Positions 1 to 14,029 of a DNA stretch of 64,000 bases are shown here, one piece after another. Position numbers and translations under genes: made by a program. Position 1 is the first letter of the stretch. Each line of letters begins with the position of its first letter. The notes beneath the pieces are model-generated. The model saw nothing but the letters and a program-made list of their open reading frames with translations. It was not told the origin of the DNA and did no database searches. Source of the DNA: Ignelater luminosus (lineage: Eukaryota > Arthropoda > Insecta > Coleoptera > Elateridae); the NCBI GenBank assembly GCA_011009095.1, contig VTPC01090925.1, forward strand, positions 124,968-188,967, in the 5' to 3' direction.

Positions 1-2040
1 AAGAAAAAAAAGCTCGAAAATTTCAGGATTTATAAATTTCGTCGGCAGATCTGAAAATAAAATGATATGAAATGGCCATTGGCGACTCATAAAACACGCA
101 TTACGTGACAAACGACAGTTGTTAACTGTTACGTATAGCGTGTCCTTAGCGAATTTTCTCAAGTAAGCAGCGTGCCCTCTTTAATAATATCCTATAATTT
201 AGAATCACGGTTATCATATATGCATAGTGTCAATGTTCCCTAAGCTAGATAAGTTAAATGGTACTGTAGGGGTCGTAATTAAATTTAATAATCACGATCA
301 GATAAGCTTAGTTTCATACTCTATTATAGCACTTAGAGCTTAACCATGTTGTTATGACCTCAACCATTTGTTTCCTCCGCAATTACCACAAAAAGTAAAG
401 CGTAATTGAAATAAATTATTTAGAAATTAACATTAAAGTTTGCGTGCGGACCTAGAATTATAATGATAATTTATTAAGTCTGCAACAAAACAGATTCTTG
501 CGGATTTGGAGATTTAAACTAACATGTTATTACAGTGAAATTATTTTTATCTTCTCCTTTAACGATATTAAAAGCTTAAAATTGTGTATTGCAGTGTTCT
601 TGCTAGTTTTATTTCTATCAGCTAAGAAAATCATTTACACCCTTTTCGTGAATAAGCATGGATTACATAAAACATAAAACAGGGTAGAGAGAAAGATACG
701 TTATCAAGATTCAAAGCTCACTTGAGGAGAAATGTGTAGCTCCTACTTTAAACTATGACTGTAATAATATTACGTTGGCCTACTAGATTGTAACCTTTGT
801 TATCTTTACATTCACGTGTAAAATGCGTTATAACTAATTAGGCGGTATACAGGGTGTTTGTGTGCAAACAAATAAACTTGGTTGTATTTTTCTAGACATC
901 AAGATATCTCTACAGCTAAAAATAAAAACGCATTTGTTGGACATCATTTGATTATCTTAGAGTTTTCATCTTGAAATTCCTCCCCTCAAATACAACACAA
1001 CAGTATTTGATAATTTTGTTAGGAAACAAACAAGATTTTATCAAAACCAAGCAGTATTTTTTTGCTAAACTTCCGTTACATTTTTATCACAAATCGATAA
1101 ACCAGATTTAACTTCTGCAAAGTACCATTCTTTATTCCCCTTTCTAAATATGGCAGTTACGATTATAAGCAAATGTTTGTCATTTTTAACATTTTATTTT
1201 TTTGTAAGATAAACAGATCAAAATCTTCATTTTGTAATTTATAGAAATCTTGATGGATTTGTAACAAAATATTTCTTCAAAACATCAGGTCCACAAATAA
1301 ATCCAGACACTTCTCACTGCGGGAGTTCGTTTCAATATTCAGGCTCAAAGTCCGAATTCCGGAGTGACAGACAAATGCCATCAGGATTCTGCAGGCTTTT
1401 CACCAGTTTGTATAGAATATACAAAATCAACTTGATTCCTTCTAAGTATTTGTTTTTTTTGAAATCTAAGTACACAGTAGCTGCTATGATCTTTATACAC
1501 ATTATGATCCAACAAAGCTCAGAAATATAGATGTAAGCATCCATCAGCATAATGAAATTCATTATACCGAATTAAATGGAAACGTTTAAGAACTGGTAAT
1601 ACAGCATTCATTGTAAGTTCAATTTGTAAATCGAAACGACATATTTCAGTGATTAAATGGAAAAAATATGCAAGAGTGCAATGTTTCGATAGAACCTGAG
1701 GAACCGACTGCGTGTAAAATGCGCATGAATCTGATTTGTGGAATTTATGCAACATTAAGTAAAAATTCTCATCCTTGATCAGCAGTTGGAGTGGAATTCT
1801 TTTGGCATTTAAAATTACTTCCGTTGTTTTCCGTTCGTGACAGTATAGTGTTAGAATAATTTTTAATAAGAGGAAAAATGATTATGGTTATTAGAAGAAA
1901 AACATAAAAAGGTATGTACTTTTCTAACTGCTGCTGTAGGAAGTAAAGCGGTAAGCGATGACAAAGTTTAATCGATTTGGCAAAGTAGCAGTTGCCATTT
2001 AAAAACAATTAAAGAAAAATTACTAAGAATTTTATTTATA
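1..2040. other. AT-rich stretch, no gene recognised
   Basis: No recognisable coding or RNA gene. Three short, overlapping, hydrophobic minus-strand frames (1332-1562, 1519-1755, 1769-2008) follow each other in different frames and could be a decayed membrane protein, but no family motif is clear. A TATACAGGGTG motif sits at 847-857; similar motifs often mark the ends of insect DNA transposons. Confidence 0.5.
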
Positions 2041-2048
2041 AAAAGGCC

Positions 2049-2397
2049 GTGCTAAATAGCTGTAATCAAGATGCAGCTGAACCTTTCAACATGTACTATC
2101 TAATCAGGCTCGAAGGATTAATAATGCATTGTGAGTCCGATATCTTGATAGACGGGCATTTAAGAGAGAGAATTGTTCTGGGAATTTGTAATAAAAATCT
2201 CAGGAAAAGACTAATGAGTAAAAGTGATTTAAATCCAAAGACTACGATAAACTGATGGAGCAGTGATGAAACAACAGATTAAAAGATTTGTTGATATTGC
2301 TAATTTTGTAACTAGTTAGCAGTAAAGGAAGAGGAAGATACAGAGTAAAGTCATAAGATGCAAATGTTTTGGCTACGAACATAAATTTAAGAAAAAA
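2049..2397 (+). pseudogene. gag fragment of the gypsy element with a CCHC-like knuckle
   Basis: The 68-residue open frame at 2049-2255 has the layout typical of gypsy Gag: a run around CESDILIDGHLRERIVLGI followed by a short basic segment with LRKRL. After the stop, at 2359-2385, the sequence reads C-K-C-F-G-Y-E-H-K, a degenerate zinc knuckle of the kind that follows Gag and binds the RNA genome. Stops between the two halves show it is dead. It is the start of the pol-containing remnant downstream. Confidence 0.65.
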
Positions 2398-2891
2398 CTG
2401 GATGAAATTTGGGAAATTCTAAAGATTCTGTACTACTACGAGTTGTTTTGAAACGTATGTATGAGGAAAAGATAAATAAAGCATTACAAGAAGAGAGTTA
2501 AAATGATCACTTAAGATCAAGGGAGTGACAACAATAGTTCATCATCTAGCGATAAACTGTTTGTGAATAACTGCAGGTAAGTTACTGATGAATAGTCAAA
2601 TACAATTAAAATTCAAGAAGAACCCAGACTGAACCTCGGTTAATTGTCAAGCATTATAGGTTACAAAAAGTTGTTAGAATTAACAGAACACAAGAACATA
2701 AAGCTACAACCATCTACAATAAAGTTTACTAACAAGGTTGAAGTCTTAGGAAAAGTATTAGACGATATGGAGGATTTGGCTATATCTTAAAAATCATGGA
2801 ATCTTGCTTTCCAAAAATGGATGTAACTCATTAAATTTTGCAAAGAAACACAAAAAGGTAATATTCTATTGTTATCTCTTCTGTAATACCT

Positions 2892-3291
2892 NNNNNNNNN
2901 NNNNNNNNNNNNNNNNNNNNNNNNNNNNNNNNNNNNNNNNNNNNNNNNNNNNNNNNNNNNNNNNNNNNNNNNNNNNNNNNNNNNNNNNNNNNNNNNNNNN
3001 NNNNNNNNNNNNNNNNNNNNNNNNNNNNNNNNNNNNNNNNNNNNNNNNNNNNNNNNNNNNNNNNNNNNNNNNNNNNNNNNNNNNNNNNNNNNNNNNNNNN
3101 NNNNNNNNNNNNNNNNNNNNNNNNNNNNNNNNNNNNNNNNNNNNNNNNNNNNNNNNNNNNNNNNNNNNNNNNNNNNNNNNNNNNNNNNNNNNNNNNNNNN
3201 NNNNNNNNNNNNNNNNNNNNNNNNNNNNNNNNNNNNNNNNNNNNNNNNNNNNNNNNNNNNNNNNNNNNNNNNNNNNNNNNNNNNNNNNNNN
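2892..3291. other. Assembly gap (400 N)
   Basis: All 400 bases are N. The round length suggests a scaffold join or fixed-size placeholder. It lies inside the gypsy remnant, between the gag end and the RNase H-like part. Open frames that run through it are artefacts of translating N. Confidence 0.98.
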
Positions 3292-3688
3292 TTAATGGTC
3301 ATGATAGAGTAGCAGCGCCAGCTGATAACACTAAGAAGCACTTAAAGATTACAACGAGAAATTGGAAAGCTGACAGAAAACAATTGCAAGTTGAACAAAT
3401 CGAAATCAAAGCTTTGTGAAAAACTTGTTAATTTTTATTAACGCGTATTAACGAATACTAGGATGAGAGAAATGTAAGAGTAATACATCTGTTCTCATCA
3501 CGCAAGAGGAAAGCAGAACCATACAGTTTTATCGATATAGTTACCTATTTATCTAGATCTAGAAAATTTAAGTCGAAAATTTAAGAATTCAGTTCAAAAA
3601 CGGGCTCAGAAAGAAGAAACGCAAATCTAGAAGCTCAAGAGAGCAGTTAGTAATTTATCAGTGTTAATACTAATATACGAATAAAACA

Positions 3689-4500
3689 GTAACCATTAAC
3701 TGTGATGCTAGATCGTATAGCTTTGGTTCTTTGGTGCTGTTTCATTTCAAGAGGATCAAGGCAAACATTTTACCAGAGCACATCAACCTTATTACCAGTT
3801 TAGACACAAACTCTTTTTAGAAAGGATAGTTATGTAACACCACTAGATTTGAGACAAGAAATGATTCAACGCATACGCACTGAACATAATGGAACTGAAT
3901 ATTTAGTTTACGATTTTGCGTGATACGTGTGCTAAGTATTAAGATAGTTAAAGAAAGCAGCATATGAATACATTTGGTTCCAAATTATTCGTTTCAGTTC
4001 ATTTTCTTTTGATATCTTCTCTAACCAAAATGGAAAACAAGAGAAATGGTTAATTACATTGGATCATTTCTCAGATTTTTGGAACTAGCAAAACTAAGAA
4101 ACTTAACTCTAGACATGACTAGTGTATGCAAAAGAAAGTTTGCCATACACCCAAAGAAAGTGGACTGATAATGGAACTAAGTTTTGTCAAGAAAAAAATG
4201 CAGCAATTTGCCAAAGATGGGAAATTTGAACTCCATTCCCAAAAGTCACAGTAAAATAGCTAGAAAAACTGCTCTTTAACACCTAAGACCTATCAACAGT
4301 CCTGCCAAAAGAATGTTTGAAAAGAAAGACCAAATGTTTTATATCAACAACAGAAGCTGACCTGAAGAAAATAAAAGGACATCAAAAACAAAATTAAACT
4401 ATCCCGAAATAAAGCCAAAAATAACTATGCCAAGAAAAGAAGAAATTAGAAAATTTTTAAGGAGGACAACCTTTTACAGGATAAAATCCTAAAAGTCTAC
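3689..4500 (+). pseudogene. RNase H and integrase remnants of the gypsy element
   Basis: At 3689-3745 the frame reads VTINCDARSYSFGSLVL, matching the start of the RT-linked RNase H of gypsy elements, in which the Asp is the first metal ligand. At 4056-4082 it reads TLDHFSDFW, the start of the integrase core (first catalytic Asp). A lysine-rich stretch follows. Multiple stops separate the blocks. The final part (4551-4736, 61 residues) is open and looks like the pol C-terminal tail, but has no diagnostic motif. Confidence 0.6.
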
Positions 4501-4739
4501 TATGGAAGAATGATACAACTCATGATAAACTGAAAGATGACTCCTAATCCATGCTAGTAAATGGTAAGAGCTACAGGAGAATCACAGTACATTTCAAACC
4601 CAAAGTATATATGGATCCAACTGGCGTTTCATCAGTCACTATAGTTGCAGATAATCCCGGTAGTGCTACAGACGAGAAAACTACATCCCGCCAACATCTG
4701 ATGAAATTCCAAAACTTTGTAGTAGAACTTGAATGATTT

Positions 4740-6250
4740 AGACATTGCATGTCTTAACTATTTCTTGTGTTACTTTATGTTAAAATTTGTTTGTTCTTAG
4801 AAAAGGGAAAATGTTGTATTATGTGAACTACTAAAAGCCTTTTACTTTAAATAGTTTGTAAATAATCCAATTCTAAGCTTAATTACGCAGAAATAGCTAA
4901 GATAAAACTGTAGTCACCTGCATTTTGTAAAGCAGAGAACGAACCGTTCATCATTGACGCAGAGAAGATCTAAAGTTCTAGATTGCTAAGTAGTCACGTG
5001 AGTTTCCCTAGGTACTATTGTTTTATTAGTTCAACTTGATGTTACATACAAAAACAAAAGCATGAGGCAATATCGCTAGTTTATTTCTTTATCCCGCCTG
5101 TCAGATTATTTATGTGGTCTAGGGCATTAAGGAGACGCTACTATTTGAATAATTAGGTATCTAAAATTTATTTAGAAACGAAATAACAAGATCGAAGTTG
5201 TTGAACGACTGCACCCGTCTTCAACTTCAAGTTTAGTCGCATTGGTAGGGTGACTTTGGTTACAATTTTGTTCAGACTCTAAAACTCAAAATTTACTGTA
5301 GCAACAATTTGTCTAATGACTCACTTTATCTAAACTGAAAGTCCAGTGGGTATATTAATAATAAAAAAATCAGGCTTACTGCAATTTCTGTAAATAAATA
5401 ATAGACGCGATACGGTATTATAAGCATACAATTATACCTCGTATTGACAGAGTATACACATGACGTAACTACCAAATTAGAGTTAAATATATTTTGTGCT
5501 ACAAAATTATTCTGAAGTTATAAACAAGAACGCGTTTATTAAAAAAATTAAAATATTTTATTAAAGGTACAAATGAAAATTGTTGGAAATGTACACAATA
5601 TAATATTTTACTGTCTACACCTAAAATAGCAGCGAATATTTTCTGAGCATTTTCTGCATTAACGTGAAGACAGGCATGTCGTTAACTTAACAAGTCCGTT
5701 GAATATTTTATTTGAGAGTTTATCCGTATGCAGCAGCTATTTCAATTTGTATATTGCTCGTGTATATCTCGTGACAGGCACTTTGGGGGTAATTTGACTA
5801 AAATTTGACCGCGTACCTTCTTTAATATTTCTTGACATGTCATCCATCATATTATAAAAGTGTGCTATTGTATTAAATCTCCTGGAATACAGGTGTGTTG
5901 TTACGACATGGCGACAAACTAAGTAAAAACGTGCAATCGTGCAGGATGTATCTACGCAGTCGGTGGTCGTAGTTGTAAGAACAGGAAATTGCTAAAAACG
6001 TATCCATAGGAAATGTATCGCGTGCGTAGCTGTCAGCCAATCCCCTATAATTACTATTATAAATTATGTGCAGATGAAGTCCATTTTAGTAGTATACGTG
6101 TTGGACTATAATTTCGAAGACGTAAATCAGCAACCTAAGGTGAAATAACTGCTACCGTTTAGGGGATAACAATCTCGCGAACTACAAGGAAGTTCATCAT
6201 TAACGACGAATCACATTCACTGTGTTCAGTGTTATATACAATGTTAAATG
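4740..6250. other. AT-rich stretch, nothing recognised
   Basis: No coding, RNA or repeat feature is supported here. The right part is presumably intron sequence downstream of the minus-strand PTB exon at 6271-6417. I looked for the exon that would continue the PTB domain and did not find it. Confidence 0.5.
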
Positions 6251-6270
6251 CAATGATGTTATTATCTTAC

Positions 6271-6417
6271 CTGTTCGGAGGCACGTGTTTTAAAGCAGTG
6301 GCAGTATTGAATGCTAAAATGGCCTTTCGGTTCTCTGGCGAAGAAGCTGAACTCTGCGTGTTCCGGGTCACAAGTTGCGTAGGAGATGCGACGCAACGCG
6401 TGGGCCATGTACACACT
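6271..6417 (-). CDS. Internal exon of a PTB/PID-domain adaptor gene (SH2D5-like)
   Basis: This phase-0 exon of exactly 49 codons starts after a TTTCAG acceptor (AG at 6418-6419) and ends at a GTAAGAT donor (6264-6270). The product contains the block HALRRISYATCDPEH, then FSFFAREP and YCHCFKT, which are the successive strands of a phosphotyrosine-binding (PTB/PID) domain. The closest family I recall is the SH2D5-type adaptor PTB domain, with its MAHALRRI block. PTB proteins bind NPxY-type tails and assemble signalling complexes in the cytoplasm. No stop or frameshift breaks it, and its GC is well above the surroundings, so it looks like a real host exon under selection. The neighbouring exons were not found. 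The domain call is strong; the subfamily is an inference. Confidence 0.82.
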
Positions 6418-9400
6418 CTGAAACGAAATTAAATTTATATTCAAGTTTTCCCAATTAAGACTTACTGTCTTTCACCTTAAATTGCTGTTACTTTATTATT
6501 ATGTAGACCTTTATGATAATTAAAGTGGAAGAGCTTTATTAATTTGTTTATCATCCCTTTATTACTTTATTTTTTCAATTTTCCTCAATAATAATTTATT
6601 GAAAACATTTATCCTTGTTTATAAGATACAATTAATATTATCTGCCTCGAGGGCAAAAACAATTATAATACAAACAAAATTTATTCAGTCCCATTGAATT
6701 TGCAATAACAACCAGGACACAGATACGTTTATTCAAATTAAGGGATTTCTCTCGCGTTCGCAGATTCCAAATCCAAATGAATAATTCGAGTGACCGCAGA
6801 TTAATTTCCATTTAATGCTTTTATTTATCATCGATTACAAATTTATACAAGCTAAATAACAACGTTGACTGTTACAAATTGCGGGCGATCTTTAAGTCTC
6901 TGAAAACACCCGACTAATGACTATTAATTTATGATACCTGGAAAGGGAAGGGCTGAAGAAAATAAAATCTTGATAAATTATTAGTATTTCTTGCGTATGT
7001 GGGTATTTGATAACTAATAACGAGTAGATATAATGCGTAATATAATATTTACTTCGCAAAATAACTTTAATGTTAATATGAAATTATTATCAAAATTTCA
7101 CAATTGACTCGTCTCATTTTTTTTTTGTATTTCAGAATCAAATACATCGTTGTGAATAGATGGACGTATACCAGGAGTTTTTAAAAACTTGCAAAAGAAA
7201 CTTCGAAAATAAGGGCTATCAGAAGGTTTCTTTTTTTACATCAGATGCGATGTTGGTGTTTCGACCCATAATATCAAGGATGTAGTTGAAAAGTCCCAAG
7301 TTAGTAGCTGAGCCATCTATCTTTATAGATTCAACTTGAAGTCTTCTGACCTTTTTATTGGTAGAAGTAGTACAAAAGAAAATTTCTTAGCTCCATTAGA
7401 CTTTCTCTTGGGTGGTAACCGTTGGCTTTAGATATAGTAAAGAGAAAGAAAATAAACAAAATAAAAAATTGCAATATTTGATCGTGTTGGGCCTTGGCCA
7501 TACCTCAGAAAGGAAATTTTTTATACAATAATTATCATTTATCAAAATAACGTGTATCTTAACTACTGCTTTAAATCACAGTAAGCTAGCAAATTTGCAT
7601 CTACACCAGACAGGAAGTTGTAAAGTACAAGGAGATATATTAATTGAAGTTATCATTCATACACAGCTATTAACAGATAATTATTTTTCTTAGGATGGCC
7701 AGACCGTAACGAAATTATCCTCGACAGTCCACTAGCAGACTATGGTAAAGACAAGACTTAGAAGAAAGTGTATACAATCAAAGAAGAAGAAAAAAAGATG
7801 CAATACATTTCTTGAACCGAATCAGCACAATCCGGAAACAAAAACGTAAAAATGGAATCTTCGTAATTAAAAAAGAAAGTAAGGTAACTTGAATAAAAAT
7901 GGAAGGAATCAAAATTCAATATTATAGAACATACAAGTAAGATAAATACACATAAAAGAAAGTCCAAACCAGGCATTAGAAAATTCAAGCCTTAATTAAA
8001 ACGGTTTCTTCTAGAAAAAGGAAACTCACATAAACAGGAATGGGCGCAGGCGTGATGGTTGCTTTTATGTAAATCCACAAATGTTAATAAATACTAAGAT
8101 AATCCTGACCCAACACAAACTACTTGCAGACCCCAAAGGCTACTCAAATCAGCTATGAGTTTCTTCTAGGACTCTTCACTTGACATGGAAGAATAGCAAA
8201 CGCTACTGAATAATTATCTAGTACAGAAATCTAGTTTCTGGCGACCACAGAAGGGGTACTCCTGGATTTAGATTTAAATCTTTAAAATTTCTAATATTCA
8301 TTTTCTAAAGAAAAGTTTGTGCAAAGTTTGCAGCATTCTAAGCAATGAAATGTATACGTATATGATTGAAAAAATGACCTTTGAACAGTGGTCTGAGGTC
8401 TACATATCTAGTTTCTAACACCCTAAACCAACATTGGTTTTGGATTATTTTTCCAAAACAATGTAAATATTACCTAAGATTCTACTTAAGCATGAATTCA
8501 CAATGTCAATAATTCATGCCAATTTGGTAGCTAAAACTCTTACCTAACGCGACGTATATTTCTATAATTTCCAAATGTCTAGTCAAATTAGTAAACATTT
8601 TCATTCATGTAGAGACTTAAAGGAATTTGATCATGTTTCAGTCTAATATTTGGTTCACAACCAGAATTAGTAAACAAACTTATAGGAAGTGTCGTAATGA
8701 TTTTAAGGCACGAACCTAGAGGTGGCTGGGTGGTAATACCAATAAAGTGCATATTAGTAATAGTTGAGCTATAAGTCCAGAAAGATCATAATTATCGTTA
8801 ACTGATCCTTTTAGTTCCGGTATGAAGCTCTTAAATTTTGTTTTTTTAGTAATGCAAGTGGTCGAAGCTTACTAACAGGTCATAAACTAGACATGTACTT
8901 TTGTCACTATTCAAGGAAAATAGGTAACAGAAAGACTTAGTAGATAAAAAATAATTTAAGAAGAGAATCAAAAATCCCAGTTGCTCAAGAACATGCAGAC
9001 GACAAGAATACTGGAAAAACGCAACAAGAGTAAAGGATAACTGCAGAGAATCTAATCCTCCAAGCAAGACGGTTCGACTGGAACATTGCGTACCAGAACG
9101 CTTTACCATCAAGCTATTTATAAAGCTATAAACTGGAAGAGATTAAAATAAGTATTTCCAATTTTTAAATACAAAAACCTTGTAATAATAACATGACATT
9201 TATACATAATACAGAAAGCTAAAGATATGTTTCGTTGGCGGCAGCAAAAGTGCTGAGTAGCAAGCAAAGTGTTTGGCAACAGTAAAAGTATAACCATACC
9301 CATACTAACGCTCTTCAAAATAATGTTTGCTTTTAATCTGATTTTCAACGTCTTAAGAAAAACAGCATGTCTTATTCGGAGTAAGAGTGACCAGGCTCGT

Positions 9401-10879
9401 CCGTCAAACTCTACAACGCTTTTCTTCCAGCAGTCTACTAATACTGCATTTTGCCATTGCAGTTTAATAAGTCGTGATCAAGCGATTCTGAGAAGATGAT
9501 GACCGTTTGTATCACTTTTGTCCAGACCTATCAATGTCGTCCAGGTTACCCTAACAATAGTTTTGCGAGTAATGCTGCGGCACTGAAACGACATTGCAAT
9601 ACGAAAATTCTTGATATTGAAACATCGTTACGACTTCAGACGATTACCCTGGGCTGAGACTTCCAGGTGGTCCGTGGTCTGCCATGTCGACCGACCTCAA
9701 CTTGAACCGCTTTACAGACATTCATCATCAGTCACCAAAGATGGCGGGCTATTTGTGTACTGGTAATTCACCGCAAAATTGTAATTCTACCGGTTTAAAA
9801 AAGAGAGAACCTTTAAACAGCCATTGCTACTTTTAATGGTAGAAAGCAACATTAATATCATTATTGTTGAAAACTGAGAGAAGATCCATTTTTGTAAGAA
9901 TTATTGAAATTATAACTTTTAGTTTTCATATACCTCTACACCTATGGTAGAAGAAGTCGAAGATAAGTAAGTAAGTAAGTTTTTATTATGATGCTCTGAA
10001 ATTATTGTAATGTCATTTTATAACATTGCATACGCTTTTTTTAAATTTCGCTCTAATTTTCGTTCGGATTCATTAATTTAGCTTGAGTTTATTAATCCAT
10101 TTTATTTTATGTTTCTTAATATCTTTAAACTTCTTTTCCGTTGTGAGAATTATTCCCCAAGGTTTATTGAAAGATATTTACTAAAATTCATAGGCGTGAA
10201 TTGCTATATTTGATTACTGATACGTGCCTTTTAGAGTAGAAGCCATAGAAATTTTGGCCCCACAAACCAAATGTGCTTCCTGGAAATCTGGCCAAAGAAA
10301 CCCATTAAAAGAGTGAATTACACTATAATTAAATGACTGAGAAAGATTGCTCTAGGAACATGTTGTATTTGTACTTGTTCCTTTTTTAGCGTAAATCAAA
10401 CTTTCTTCGACGTCCGAGGCACGTTTCATCTTAAGTGGGTGGGGTGGGGTGTCAATCCTGACCAAATACTTAGTTTCCAGCTTCCATTGAGTAAGGTTGC
10501 GTGATCTTCGATTGTGATACAATTTACGCTTTTCGTTTATGGAAGTTCTACAAGGTGGTTTGTGGACTTATTGTTGCCTTCTTGGGGCGGATTCTTAACT
10601 CTGAATTTGCAAATGTAAAAGGGAAGTGCCCTCTGAACTTTCGTTCTACAGAAATTAGTAAATATAATTTATCCTAACCGTACATTTTGGGATTGTGATA
10701 GAAGATCACCATTTCTTCAGTTGTTTTTATCTTGCGAGCTTGTGTTTTGTGGGGAAAATTCAGTTTTCCGAACAATCCTGCGTGTGTTGTTAAAAGTAAC
10801 TAAATTAATAACTCTGGACGTATGCGAGATATTAAATAAATTTCGACCTTTTGTTTGTGAGTGCAAGCAACACTGCGCG

Positions 10880-11115
10880 ATTGCTATTGAAGTCAAAACG
10901 CTTCCTTTTTCACGCGCCCAAGCGGGAGACTTTGCCTGCCTGCCAGCGCGTCGAGGGAGAGCTTATCTGCTAAAGCCACCGGATCCCTGAAAGTTCCTAT
11001 CTTTTCCAAATTTGGAGTTGGCTGCAACCACCGAGTTAGTGATAAGGTAAACAAAATTGAAATGAGGGTAATACCTTTATTGGTTTTCTCTTGGCTGCTA
11101 ACTACCTGGTAAGTT
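10880..11115 (+). other. GC-rich island with consensus splice donors, possible untranslated exon
   Basis: The GC here is clearly higher than in the flanks and CpG dinucleotides are present. Two candidate 5' splice sites on the plus strand follow it: GATAAG|GTAAAC near 11046 and CCTG|GTAAGT near 11108. Neither strand gives a recognisable protein. It could be a first or untranslated exon or a control region of a host gene. Position and strand are tentative. Confidence 0.25.
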
Positions 11116-14029
11116 CCTGCCAAAACAAAAGAACATTATAAAAGTGGCCTTATTGTGTACTTGTTAAGAGAATCTCCACTTTTGTTGTGTATTATCACTT
11201 CGATTTTCCTTAAATTCTACTTGAGAATTACCCTGACGAAAACTAAGTAGTATTTGATCTAATGATTTTTCAAAAGGCTCACGGTACCATCGCATCGCTG
11301 TCAATTTCTTAAACTTTCAAAGTCATGCATTACATGTTTTTATGTGGATAATAAAAGTACAACCGTTCGTCATTAACCCTCATCGAGTAGTTATTTAAAT
11401 TTTTATACCACCATATAATGGTAAGACAAGGCGAGTTTCAAGATTTGAGATATCAGATGGCAGTAATGCATTGTTTAGTTTTGTTGCAACTGAGTACCCT
11501 GATTTGCCCAGGTTTGTTTGACTTTTTGTCACTCTTTGCGTATTTGTAAGAATTATTTTTGTAGTGATTTTGTAATAATAAGAATTTGTGAATAACCACC
11601 TGCAAGATACCTAGGGCCTTTTGAAATTATTTGGACAATACTTAATCTTGATTTTAGGATAACCTTCAAGAAGGATTTTTATCAAAATTGGAGATTTCTC
11701 TTGATTCTTCAAATTTTGACAATCAAGATGGCAATTATTAGCTGTACGTAACATACGCACGATCAATGTAACGTCTCGCTTGAGAGATATAAATTAAAAC
11801 GAGATCTTTTCGGAATCGCTTTGGTAGGTACAGTAAACCATAAAAAGATTGAATGAAATCAACATGATCCCCTTTCCAAAGTGTCATTCTAACACACTTT
11901 TAAATTTGGAAGCGATCGGAGATTATCTTGTCATTTCTCCAATTGACTGAGATCAGCTTTCGTGTTCGATTTCCGTCTGGGAAGAATTTGTCAGAATAAA
12001 ATGTCTGCTGGAGGTCTTCTTACAAATCAGCAAACAGAACTTAGACTAAAGGAAAAGACTGACAATTCTAACCATTTCTTAAAATCGTGAATAGTGGGAA
12101 AAAAATTAAATGAGTTTGTACACAGATATTAAAATTACAACAATATTCTTCAGTCCCATTTTAATATTTTTTGAAGATCCAATTCCTACTCCTACTGCTG
12201 ACAAAGAAATATGGATTTGGATTATTTTGGTGTAAATACAAATCTCAATCTAAATCAAACCAAAAATAAGGAAAATCTTTGCAAAACTTGTAGCTATTCT
12301 CAACTTTGAGCGGTTGCTGCTCCATTTGCACGAGAATGAAGAGTTTTCTGAAAGTTGAACAAGATTGGTAATGCGTGAACATGCCTCGAAGTGCAATAAA
12401 TGTTTAAAAAAAGACCAAAGTTATTTTCATCACGGAGTAATTTGGTTTTGATTTAGGAAGGTGCAAAAACTTGAAATTAATCAAAAAGGTTTCAAGTCAG
12501 AAATACCAGTGGAGTAAATTATGAGAATCATATTTCGTTATGGCAATTTTTCCTACTGCATCAAAAACTAGAAAAAAAGAAGTCAATAATCAGTTTGAGG
12601 GACCACTCTTAGAATATTTATCTGCTCGTTTGGTTCAACACCATAACACTTTCTTATTATTTCTAAAATTAAAAGTAAATTCAAAGAGATTGTTCACTAG
12701 TCACAAGACCAATAAAAGGTTTTCTTCTATTTTTCTTATTATATAGAGCGGTTTATTGATATTACACCAATATGCTAGGTATTTTCGTATCAATATGGAG
12801 GTTTGCATACCAGACAAACTGACCAGCACTTCATTTTAGTATTCCTGGGTGTCGGTATTGTAATCCATGGCTGGTGGCTAATTTATATAATTTTAGAAAT
12901 AATCTATTAATGTGAGCATTAGACTGTTAAATCTCTAAATGATAATCATGGTTGTTTCGTGAGTTAACAACCAGAAGTATATCAAACAGAAAGTCAACAT
13001 TTTTAGATGAATATCATTTTTATCTCTAAAAGAACAGTCCTATTATTTTTCCTATGATAATCGCTAACCAGTCTAGTTGCTTGTTATTTATGCTTAACAC
13101 ATATCAAATCTGATTTTTACTTCAAATTAGTATCTGGTTTATAAAGATTAATTTATGTAAATGTGAATTTGCTAGTAACTCAAATTGACTTGCCAGACAT
13201 GCTTAACGTTTAATTAAAGCTTAGCACAGGGAATAGACGCCAATATTCTATAAGAAGATTCATTAAAATATCATTAAAAGCAGTAGGAACGGTAATCAAA
13301 GCCAGATTTGCAAGTGCAGTATATAAGGAAATCGAGGTTAGATTGCAGCCAGCGTATGTAAAACAATCAACAAAGTATTTGCTAATTTCGAATAGTTTTA
13401 CGTTGGGAGTTTAAATAGCAAATGGAAAATTCTAAATTGCACCTTGCAAAGTTTTTGTTAAGATGTAGATGATGATAAAATTTCAAGTATTCTCCCATTA
13501 TGTAATTCAACAAGGTGGTCCTCGTTAATTCTTACAAGCTTTTGTTCGAAATTAAACGAGATAATTACCTAAATGATAATAAAAACCAAATTTAATCAAT
13601 TACTTCAAACTCGGGAACCATTTTAACAAAGCCCTTTACTTAAACAAAAGGCACTGTAAATTTTTGTAATTTCCGAATACTAATGTTTTTATGCTCGTTA
13701 TTATTTTCACAAACTTTCAATGACTGTTTACTAATGACCCACTTGTTACCAAAGTAATAACAAACTCTTTTGTGATGAAGAGGAAAAAAGCGCCTCTCTA
13801 ACAAAATTCCTCACATTTCGTGTTTTAGTGAACATTAATGTAATGAGTTCGTAAGTATGCTAAAAACGTTCTTCGCACGGTAATCTAAAAACAGAGAACT
13901 CTGAATATTCATTAATTATTTTGATGACATCTAACCTCATTACATCATTTATAACCAAAATTCCCGGATGACGACCACATTCTGAATAAGACGAATGGAC
14001 TGGTAAAAGCACTAACTATGGTAAGGAGC

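Larger units (their letters stand above)
2049..4736 (+). mobile_element. Decayed Ty3/gypsy LTR retrotransposon, gag-pol body
   Basis: The pieces occur in the order gag, zinc knuckle, (gap), RNase H, integrase, C-terminal tail, which is the order of Ty3/gypsy gag-pol. Every segment is broken by stops and frameshifts. The sense strand is strongly A-rich. A 400-base run of N (2892-3291) falls where protease and reverse transcriptase would be, so those parts cannot be judged. I found no LTR pair around it. It is a non-functional old copy; the gypsy assignment rests on several short but ordered matches. Confidence 0.72.

Noticed and set aside
1332-2008. Three successive hydrophobic frames as a decayed chemoreceptor
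   Set aside because: No receptor signature could be matched, and frames in AT-rich DNA are often hydrophobic by chance.
2787-3341. Long open frames of 163-184 residues across the gap
   Set aside because: They consist almost entirely of N-derived unknown residues.
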